A stretch of 64,000 bases of DNA from Nocardiopsis sp. FIRDI 009 (lineage in GTDB: Bacteria > Actinomycetota > Actinomycetes > Streptosporangiales > Streptosporangiaceae), in NCBI RefSeq assembly GCF_003386285.1, contig NZ_QPNC01000032.1, forward strand, positions 1 through 64,000, read 5' to 3'. The translations under genes were made by a program, and so were the position numbers. The notes below the pieces were generated by a model, which worked only from the letters and a program-made list of their open reading frames with translations, was not told the DNA's origin and did not search any database. Below, piece by piece: positions 50,096-56,531 of this stretch (position 1 is the stretch's first letter; every line of letters begins with the position of its first letter).

Positions 50096-51457
50096 TCAGT
50101 CGGCGGCGGCCTGGTGGTAGCGGCCGCTCGACGAGTGCCACTCGCGGCTGCCGCCGAGCCAGGCCCAGGTGCCCGCCAGGAACCGGCGCAGCTCCGGTGA
50201 CCCGGTGGCGGCCAGGGCGGAGGACTCGGCCTCGAAGGTGTGCATGAGTTCGTCGTGGATCTCCACGGTCCGCTCGACGGCCTCGGTCAGCGAGCAGTCG
50301 TCCTCGGCGGCGATCAGCCGGGGCAGGCTGAAGTCACCGGGGTCCTCCTTGGCCATGGAGTACAGGTCGTTGACGATCACGGTGGCGCTGCCCGCGAGGG
50401 TGAACACCCGCCGGACCCGCGGGTCGGCGAACTCTCCGTAGGGCAGTTCGTAACCCGCGATCGCGTCGATGAGGACCATGCACGGGACGAAGCTGTTCTC
50501 GTGCCGGTGCATGAGGAACTCCCACACCGGCGGGCGCTGGCCCTGGGCCTGCCAGACCGCCTCCTGGTTGTAGGCGACGAACATGATGCCCAGTTCGTGG
50601 CGCAGACGGCGCACCTGCGACGCCGTCGCCATGGTGGACAGATTGTTGATCGCCGAGCGCAGCGCGACGCACACCGGGTCGTCGCGCACCACCCGTTCCA
50701 GCTGGGGCGCGTACCTCAGCGGCAGGTTGGCCTGGTCGATGACCGAGTGGGCGATCGCCAGCCGCTGACCGAGCAGCTCCGGGCGCGCGTCCTCCACCTC
50801 GCCGTCGACGTAGTGGTCGTCCACCGCCCACTCCGACAGCCCGCACTTGGCCGCCGCGAGCAGGCGCTCGGGGTCGTCGGTCTCGGGATGGGCGAGCATC
50901 ATCAGGCGCCCGAACTCGGCCTTCCTGACCTTGTCGAGCTGGCCGGGGTAGATCCCCACCTCCTCGGCCCACTCGACCAGGCGGCGGTCGACCTCCCTGC
51001 CCAGCGCGGGGTCGTCCCGTACCGCCGGAGGGCAGTACAGCACCAGGTCCTGACGGCCCTTCCGGGGACGCGGTTCGACGTGGGGCGCGGCCCTGCCCTC
51101 AGCGAGATCCTCGACCCGGTCGCCGGAGCCGCCCGGCAGTCTCGGTCCGGGCGGGGCGCTCGGGATCCGCACCGCCCCGCGCCGGGCGCCGCCCCCGCAC
51201 GGCGCCGGAACCCCCGCGGGGACGGAGCCGGGCGCCGGGACGACGCGCTCGGGGAGCAGGGCCGTGGCCGCCGCGCTGCCGAGCCCCGTGGGTCCGGCGG
51301 GCAGCCGGGTCGCGGCGGCCCCCTCCCCGGCCGGGGTGGTCGGCGGACCCAGCAGGTCCCGTCTACCGGGCCGTTTCGGGTCACGGAGCAGGAGGTCCAC
51401 CAGGTCGACCGCCGGGTGGGTGGCGGTGGAGGCGGACATCCGGGACAGCAGTGACAC
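50096..51457 (-). CDS. 2-methylisoborneol synthase (terpene cyclase)
   Basis: This 453-aa class I terpene cyclase has the metal motifs DDHYVDGE (Asp213-Glu220) and NDLYSMAKE (Asn363, Ser367, Glu371), plus a typical C-terminal RY pair (GRYHQ). It cyclises 2-methyl-GPP to the odorant 2-MIB. The first 120 or so residues are Pro/Gly/Ala-rich and probably disordered; in this enzyme group the N-terminal segment targets the cyclase into Family 2B encapsulin shells. The GTG start at 51455-51457 has GGAGGG about nine bases upstream. 35 bp downstream of the shell gene. Confidence 0.92.
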   Translation of the reverse strand: MSLLSRMSASTATHPAVDLVDLLLRDPKRPGRRDLLGPPTTPAGEGAAATRLPAGPTGLGSAAATALLPERVVPAPGSVPAGVPAPCGGGARRGAVRIPSAPPGPRLPGGSGDRVEDLAEGRAAPHVEPRPRKGRQDLVLYCPPAVRDDPALGREVDRRLVEWAEEVGIYPGQLDKVRKAEFGRLMMLAHPETDDPERLLAAAKCGLSEWAVDDHYVDGEVEDARPELLGQRLAIAHSVIDQANLPLRYAPQLERVVRDDPVCVALRSAINNLSTMATASQVRRLRHELGIMFVAYNQEAVWQAQGQRPPVWEFLMHRHENSFVPCMVLIDAIAGYELPYGEFADPRVRRVFTLAGSATVIVNDLYSMAKEDPGDFSLPRLIAAEDDCSLTEAVERTVEIHDELMHTFEAESSALAATGSPELRRFLAGTWAWLGGSREWHSSSGRYHQAAAD

Positions 51458-51492
51458 CGTCTCAGCCCTCCTTCCCTGTCAGCGGTGAGCGG

Positions 51493-52896
51493 TCAGTCAC
51501 GCGGCCGGACCTCGACGTTCTCCAGGACACCGAGGGCGTCCGGGACCAGGACCGCGGCGGAGAAGTAGGTGCTGACCAGGTAGGAGATGATGCCCTTCTC
51601 GGAGATGCCCATGAACCGGGCGTTGAGGCCGGGCTCGACCTCGTCGGGCAGGCCGGTGTGGTGCAGGCCGATGACGCCCTCGTTGTCCTCGCCGGTACGG
51701 ACGGCGATGATGGAGGAGGTCTGGTGCGCGGAGATCGGGATCTTGCCGCAGGGCAGGAGCGGGACACCGCGCCAGGCGGGCACGTGGTGGCCGTTGAGGT
51801 CGACGGTGTCGATGGGCAGGCCGCGCTTGTTGCACTCCTTGCCGAAGGCGGCGATGGCCTTGGGGTGGGCGAACAGGAACTGCGTGTTGCGCCGCATGGT
51901 GATGAGGTCGTCGAGGTCGTCCGGGGTGGGCGGCCCGTCCTGGGTCTGGATCCGCTGTTTGAAGTCGGCGTTGTGCAGCAGGCCGAACTCGCGGTTGTTG
52001 ATGAGTTCGTGCTCCTGGCGCTCGCGCAGGGCCTGGATGGTCAGCCGCAGCTGCTGCTCCGTCTGGTTCATCGGCTTGTTGTAGAGGTCGGCGACCCGGC
52101 TGTGCACCCGCAGGACGGTCTGTGCCACGCTCAGCTCGTACTCGCGGGGCCTGAGCTCGTAGTCGGCGAAGGTCGCGGGCAGGTCCGGCTCGCCGCTGTG
52201 GCCGGAGGCCAGGGCGATCTCGGCCTCGCCGTACTTGTTCTGCTGGTGCTTGGGCAGGCTCTGAACCCGGTGGATCTGGGCCTGGAGGCTGGGCGAGTCG
52301 TCCACCAGGGCGATGAACTGCTCGCGCGGCAGCTCCAGCAGCGTGCCGGCGGTCGCGGCCTTGACCGTGAACTCCCAGTTCGGCTCGGTGTCGAGCAGGT
52401 ACCGCTCGCCGAACTTGTCACCGTCGGCCAGGACGCCCAGGCGCGTGGTCTCGCCGTAGGGGCCCTGGGCGGTCTTGTGCACCCTGCCGTGGGCCAGCAG
52501 GTACAGGTGGGTAGCCGGGGTGCCCTCCTGGGCGAGCACCTCGCCGGGCTCGAACTCGCGCTGGACGAACCGGTCCGCCAGGGCGCTCAGGACCTCCTCG
52601 TCGTCGTAGCCGCGCAGGAGGGACAGCTCGGCGAGCTCCTGCGGAATGACCCGGACCTCGGAGCCGGTCTGGTGGAACTCGATCCGGCCGTCGCCGACGG
52701 TGTAGGTGAGCCGCCGGTTGACGCGGTACGTGCCGCCGTCGGTCTGCACCCACGGGAGCGACTTCTGCACCCAGCGGGAGCTGATCCCCTGCATCTGGGG
52801 TGCGGACTTGGTGGTGGTGGCCAGGTTCCGCGCCGCCGCGGTGGCCAGGCTCTGCTGCTCGTCGGTACGCACCTCAGGAGCTGAGTCGATCGACAT
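51493..52896 (-). CDS. Family 2B encapsulin shell protein with cyclic-nucleotide-binding domain
   Basis: This 467-aa protein, often annotated as a Crp/Fnr-type cyclic-nucleotide-binding protein, is the shell subunit of the 2-MIB-linked encapsulins. An HK97-type fold is split by an inserted cNMP-binding domain at about residues 90-212 (EFEPGEVLAQEGTPATHLYL, DGDKFGERYLLDTEPNWEFT). The C-terminal shell part includes ELSVAQTVLRVHSRVADLYN, MRRNTQFLFAHPKAIAAFGK and VPAWRGVPLLPCGKIP. There is no helix-turn-helix, so it is not a transcription factor. The phosphate-binding cassette keeps FGE but lacks the usual Arg. First gene of the locus. Confidence 0.88.
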   Translation of the reverse strand: MSIDSAPEVRTDEQQSLATAAARNLATTTKSAPQMQGISSRWVQKSLPWVQTDGGTYRVNRRLTYTVGDGRIEFHQTGSEVRVIPQELAELSLLRGYDDEEVLSALADRFVQREFEPGEVLAQEGTPATHLYLLAHGRVHKTAQGPYGETTRLGVLADGDKFGERYLLDTEPNWEFTVKAATAGTLLELPREQFIALVDDSPSLQAQIHRVQSLPKHQQNKYGEAEIALASGHSGEPDLPATFADYELRPREYELSVAQTVLRVHSRVADLYNKPMNQTEQQLRLTIQALRERQEHELINNREFGLLHNADFKQRIQTQDGPPTPDDLDDLITMRRNTQFLFAHPKAIAAFGKECNKRGLPIDTVDLNGHHVPAWRGVPLLPCGKIPISAHQTSSIIAVRTGEDNEGVIGLHHTGLPDEVEPGLNARFMGISEKGIISYLVSTYFSAAVLVPDALGVLENVEVRPRD

Positions 52897-53490
52897 CCGC
52901 CGTGTTTCTCCTCGTCGTTGGCCGCGGGCCCGTCCCGCGCGGTCCGCCGGAGGCGCGCGGTCGGGAAGTCCCCGGGAGTTGCCCGTGATCGGCTCACCCG
53001 CGCCGACCCGCCGTCGTGACTGGTCAGACGCGCTCCGTGAACCGCTGGAGACACTAAGAGGGCGAACTCTCGACGCACAACCGATTCGTGGTTATTCACT
53101 GCGAACCGTCGACCGACATCCTCCGCCCGCCTGTCCCAATCCTGGGAAACTGATCCGGGACCCATTCGGAACCGGGTGCGCTCCCGCCGTGGGAGGCCCT
53201 GTCTGTTCCCGCGATGAACTGCGGGTTCAGCACGGATCCACCTCACGGAACACCGGGGACACCGACAAGAAAAGTGCCCGATTTGCCGTCGATATCGTGA
53301 AATGCGACTCGGGAAGGAATGGACAAGACAGTCAATTATGGTCACCGAGACAGGCGACCTTACGGCTGATCCGCCCTCCCCGAGCGAGACGGACACGAAC
53401 GGCGTTCGACCGGAGAGAACACGGCGTGTCCGCACGGAGGGCGCCGGGGTCCGCCGGCGGGGCCGGTCCGGCGGCGGCGACCGAACCGGA
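52897..53490. other. Promoter region of the encapsulin/2-MIB operon, no gene seen
   Basis: About 590 bp without a convincing gene. The AT-richer stretches at 53040-53100 and 53270-53350 are the likely promoter areas. TTCG ... CGAA at 53083-53103 gives a weak dyad, but no CRP-type site could be defended. Confidence 0.4.
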
Positions 53491-53518
53491 GGCCCCTCCC
53501 CCTGGGGCGGGAGGGGCC
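53491..53518 (-). terminator. Hairpin after the quinone oxidoreductase gene
   Basis: GGCCCCTCCC (53491-53500) and GGGAGGGGCC (53509-53518) form a perfect 10-bp stem with an 8-nt loop, 9 bp beyond the leftward stop at 53528. Confidence 0.6.
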
Positions 53519-53527
53519 GGAACCGGA

Positions 53528-54385
53528 TCAGACCAGGGCACGCAGGGCCTCGACCAGCGGGGTGGTCGGACGACCGATCAGCTGGGCGAGCTCACCGCTG
53601 GTGTCGGCCAGTTCCCCGTCACGGATGTTGCCGTCCAGGGCGACGACGAAGCGGGCCGTGTCCTCGTCCAGGCCCGACGCCAGCAGCGCCGCCAGGTGGT
53701 CCTCGGGGGTGAGGTTCCGGGCGACCACCTCGCGGCCCAGGGCCTCGCCGACCGCGGCGGCCAGGTCGTCGAGGGTCCAGGCGGTGTCGCCGGACAGCTC
53801 GTACACCGCGCCCGCGTGCCGGGCCGGGGCACGCAGGACGGCGGCGGCCGCGGCGGCGTAGTCCCGGCGCGCGGCGCTGGCGACGCGGCCCTCCCCGATG
53901 CTGGCCACGACGGCGCCGGTCTCCCGCGCCTGGTGCAGCTGCTGCTCGTAGTTCTCGTGGTACCAGCCGTTGCGCAGGATCGTGTGCTCCAGGCCCGACG
54001 CGGCGAGGATCTCCTCGGTCGCCTTGTGCTCGGGGGCCAGGACGAGGCTCGTGGTGGTGGCCCGGGGCGCGCTGGTGTAGACGAGGTGTCCGACCCCGGC
54101 CTCCCGGGCGGCCTCGATCGCGTTGCGGTGCTGCTCCACCCGCCTGCCGAGTTCGCTGCCGGAGACCAGCAGGACGGCGTCGGCGCCCGCGAAGGCGGCC
54201 TTGAGCGAGGCGGGGTCGTCGAAGTCGACGCGGGTGGTGGCCACGCCTCGATCGGCGAGGGGGCCGAGCCGGTCGGTCCTGCGCCCGGCGGCGGTGATCT
54301 CCTCCGCGGGGTGTCCGAGTTCGAGGAGTTCCTCGACGACGAGACGACCCAGGTGTCCGGTGGCACCGGTGACGACGACGCTCAT
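53528..54385 (-). CDS. NmrA/QorB-like NAD(P)H-binding quinone oxidoreductase
   Basis: This 285-aa atypical SDR has the cofactor motif VVVTGATGHLGRLV (residues 3-16), AAGRRTDRL for NADP(H), and NGWYHENY (about 146-153) as in E. coli QorB (YtfG). It should reduce quinones or bind NADPH as a sensor. ATG 54383-54385 follows GGAAGGAA. It is divergent from an HxlR regulator, the same arrangement as ytfG-ytfH, with a long dyad between them. Confidence 0.88.
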   Translation of the reverse strand: MSVVVTGATGHLGRLVVEELLELGHPAEEITAAGRRTDRLGPLADRGVATTRVDFDDPASLKAAFAGADAVLLVSGSELGRRVEQHRNAIEAAREAGVGHLVYTSAPRATTTSLVLAPEHKATEEILAASGLEHTILRNGWYHENYEQQLHQARETGAVVASIGEGRVASAARRDYAAAAAAVLRAPARHAGAVYELSGDTAWTLDDLAAAVGEALGREVVARNLTPEDHLAALLASGLDEDTARFVVALDGNIRDGELADTSGELAQLIGRPTTPLVEALRALV

Positions 54386-54462
54386 GGTGTGTTCCTTCCG
54401 TGGACGGACCGGGTCGCTCCCGGTCGCTGTCTTGTGCCAACCGGGCACGTCGACGCCACATT

Positions 54463-54488
54463 CCAAATGTTGGGTACCCACCTTTTGG
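54463..54488. promoter_or_regulatory. 26-bp dyad between qorB-like and hxlR genes (HxlR operator)
   Basis: CCAAA (54463-54467), GGGTACCC (54472-54479) and TTTGG (54484-54488) are arranged symmetrically about 54475.5. It lies 12 bp ahead of the hxlR start and upstream of the divergent gene. Likely binding site of the HxlR dimer. Confidence 0.65.
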
Positions 54489-54500
54489 TAAGTTAGAGAC

Positions 54501-54893
54501 ATGAACGACGACACGCAGAGCACACCCGTGACGGCCGAGCGGGGGCGGGCTCTGTCCGCCGACTGCCCCTCGCGCCGCCTCCTGGGCGACATCACCAGCA
54601 AGTGGGGGGTCCTCGTCCTGGTCTCCCTGCACGGCGGCCCCCGGCGCTGGAGCGAACTGCTGCGCGGCATCGGCGGCATCAGCGAGAAGATGCTCGCCCA
54701 GACCCTGCGCACGCTGGAGGGCGACGGGATCGTGCTACGCCGGGCGCGGCCGGTCGTGCCTCCGCACGTGGAGTACCGCCTCACCGACGCGGGACGCGAG
54801 GTCACCGACCTGCTCCTGCCCCTGCTCGACTGGGCCGAGACCCATGTGCCGCTGGCGGTCGGCCGGGATGGGAGTCCAGCCGGCGAGGGGTAG
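54501..54893 (+). CDS. HxlR-family transcriptional regulator
   Basis: This 130-aa winged-helix protein has the HxlR pattern: DCPSRRLLGDITSKWGVLVL at the N-terminus (Cys17 is the conserved position used for quinone or electrophile sensing in this group), then ISEKMLAQTLRTLEGDGIVL and VPPHVEYRLTDAGREV. Divergent from the quinone oxidoreductase it probably represses. Confidence 0.9.
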   Translation: MNDDTQSTPVTAERGRALSADCPSRRLLGDITSKWGVLVLVSLHGGPRRWSELLRGIGGISEKMLAQTLRTLEGDGIVLRRARPVVPPHVEYRLTDAGREVTDLLLPLLDWAETHVPLAVGRDGSPAGEG

Positions 54894-54924
54894 ACCGCGG
54901 CACCTCGCATCGACGACAGGAGTT

Positions 54925-54937
54925 GGTTAGGCTAACC
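54925..54937 (+). promoter_or_regulatory. IdeR/DmdR1-type iron box
   Basis: GGTTAG-G-CTAACC forms the core of a 19-bp iron box (TTAGG/CCTAA-like ends) just upstream of the siderophore-interacting protein gene. Predicts repression under iron sufficiency. Confidence 0.75.
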
Positions 54938-54989
54938 TAATAACATGCGGCCGACGCCGGCCGCGTCCCCCGTCGAGGAGAGAGGCCCC

Positions 54990-55787
54990 GTGCGCGTCGA
55001 ACAGCCCAGCCACCGCGCGATGCTCCGGACCCGTGTCGTGCGCACGGAGCGGACCAGCAAGCACTTCATCACCGTGACCCTGGGCGGTGAGGACCTGGCC
55101 GACTTCCCCCACCTCGGCCGGGACCAGTTCGTCCGGATCTTCCTGCCGAGGGAGGGCCAGGACCGGCTGCACATGCCCGCGAGCGCCGACCGCAAGTGGG
55201 TCGTCCAGCTCTACGCGATGTCCAGGAGCAGACGCCCGCACGTGCGCAACTACACGGTGCGCCGGTACGACGCCGAACGGTGCGAACTCGACATGGAGTT
55301 CGTCGACCACGGCGACGCCGGTCCCGCCTCCGCCTGGGCCGGTGCCGCCCGCCCCGGCGACGAGATGGGCATCCTGGCCGAGGGCGCCTACTACCAGCCC
55401 TCCGAGGGCGCCGACTGGCAGCTGCTCGTCGGGGACGAGAGCGCCGTGCCCGCACTGGTGTCGATTCTGGAGCAGGCCCCCGAGGACCTGCGCGCCCGGG
55501 CCTACCTGGAGGTCCCCGCCGAGGACGACGTCCGCGACCTGGCCGTCCCTCCGGGCGTGTCCATGCACTGGCTGCCGCGCACGGACCCGCACGCCGTCCC
55601 CGGCGCCCTGGCACTGGAGACCGTCAGGGCCGCCGACCTGCCCGAGGGGCGCCCCTACTGCTTCGTGGCCGGGGAGAACAAGCTGGCCACCGGGTTGCGC
55701 CGACACCTGGTCCGCGAGCGGAACGTGCCCAAGCCCGACATCTCCTTCATCGGTTACTGGCGCCACGGCCGCGCCGCCATGGACTGA
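54990..55787 (+). CDS. Siderophore-interacting FAD-binding protein (SIP family)
   Basis: This 265-aa flavoprotein has an FAD-binding domain with VRNYTVRRYD (about residues 87-96) and a C-terminal NAD(P)H-binding domain ending FIGYWRHGRAAMD, as in ViuB/SIP ferric-siderophore reductases. The start GTG 54990 is chosen because GAGGAGAGAGG lies just upstream. The in-frame ATG at 54945 sits directly behind the iron box with no ribosome site. It releases iron from imported siderophores in the cytoplasm. Regulated by IdeR/DmdR1 judging from the box. Confidence 0.9.
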   Translation: MRVEQPSHRAMLRTRVVRTERTSKHFITVTLGGEDLADFPHLGRDQFVRIFLPREGQDRLHMPASADRKWVVQLYAMSRSRRPHVRNYTVRRYDAERCELDMEFVDHGDAGPASAWAGAARPGDEMGILAEGAYYQPSEGADWQLLVGDESAVPALVSILEQAPEDLRARAYLEVPAEDDVRDLAVPPGVSMHWLPRTDPHAVPGALALETVRAADLPEGRPYCFVAGENKLATGLRRHLVRERNVPKPDISFIGYWRHGRAAMD

Positions 55788-55788
55788 C

Positions 55789-55809
55789 CCGCCCCGTCGG
55801 ACGGGGCGG
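55789..55809 (+). terminator. Terminator of the SIP gene
   Basis: CCGCCCCGT (55789-55797), CGG loop, ACGGGGCGG (55801-55809): 9-bp perfect stem directly after the stop. Confidence 0.6.
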
Positions 55810-55938
55810 AGCCCGGGGTCCGGGCGGACCGCGGCCCGGACCGGTGCCCCTGGGGTGGCGGCCCCGGCCGCGTGGTAGAACGAGGGTCCGCGGTCGGTTC
55901 GGCCGCGCGGAAAGCGTGAGCGGAGGGGACGGGACACG

Positions 55939-56415
55939 ATGGGCGAGGGGCTCCCGGAGCGCAGCCGGCAGGTGGCCGAGGCACTGGAACACGCCGGAGC
56001 ACGGGGCGTGGTGCGCGAACTCCCGGCCTCGGCGCGCACCGCGGCGGAGGCCGCCGACGCCCTGGGCTGCGAGGTGGGCGCGATCGCCAACAGCCTGGTG
56101 TTCATGGCCGACGAGCATCCGCTGCTGGTCATGACCAGCGGACGGCACCGGGTCGACCCCGCGCTGCTGGCCGAGCGCCTCGGGCGGGAGCGCGTCCGCC
56201 GCGCCACCGCCGAGGAGGTGCGCGCCGCCACCGGTCAGGCGATCGGCGGGGTCGCCCCCGTGGGCCACCCGGCCCCGGTCGAGACCGTGGTCGACACCGC
56301 CCTGGAGGACTACCCGCGCCTGTGGGCGGCCGGTGGGACGCCGCACACCGTCTTTCCCACCGACTTCGCGGAGCTGGTCAAGCTCACCGACGGGACCCCC
56401 GTCGCGGTGAACTAG
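55939..56415 (+). CDS. YbaK/EbsC-type aminoacyl-tRNA deacylase
   Basis: This 158-aa protein has the YbaK fold signature: GAIANSLVFM (about residues 47-56), the Lys position replaced by context HRVD, and IGGVAPVGHPAP (about 101-112), followed by FPTDFAELVKLTDG near the end. The family removes mischarged amino acids from tRNA in trans. Monocistronic; start ATG 55939. Confidence 0.88.
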   Translation: MGEGLPERSRQVAEALEHAGARGVVRELPASARTAAEAADALGCEVGAIANSLVFMADEHPLLVMTSGRHRVDPALLAERLGRERVRRATAEEVRAATGQAIGGVAPVGHPAPVETVVDTALEDYPRLWAAGGTPHTVFPTDFAELVKLTDGTPVAVN

Positions 56416-56531
56416 TCTCCCCGGCCCCTCCGCCGCGCCTCGGACCGGGTTCGGCCGCCCCCGAGGGCTCCGCCGCGGTTCGACGCGCCCGTGGCCCCGC
56501 CCGGTTCCACGCGGGGGCGCCCGGTGGAACA

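Noticed and set aside
51493..52896. Crp/Fnr-type transcription factor
   Set aside because: It has a cNMP domain but no DNA-binding helix-turn-helix; the flanking sequence is encapsulin shell and the neighbour is 2-MIB synthase.
53083..53103. CRP-type site upstream of the encapsulin gene
   Set aside because: GTG/CAC half-sites have the wrong spacing and the dyad is weak.
54945..54989. ATG 54945 as start of the SIP gene
   Set aside because: No ribosome site and directly behind the iron box; GTG 54990 has a strong site.
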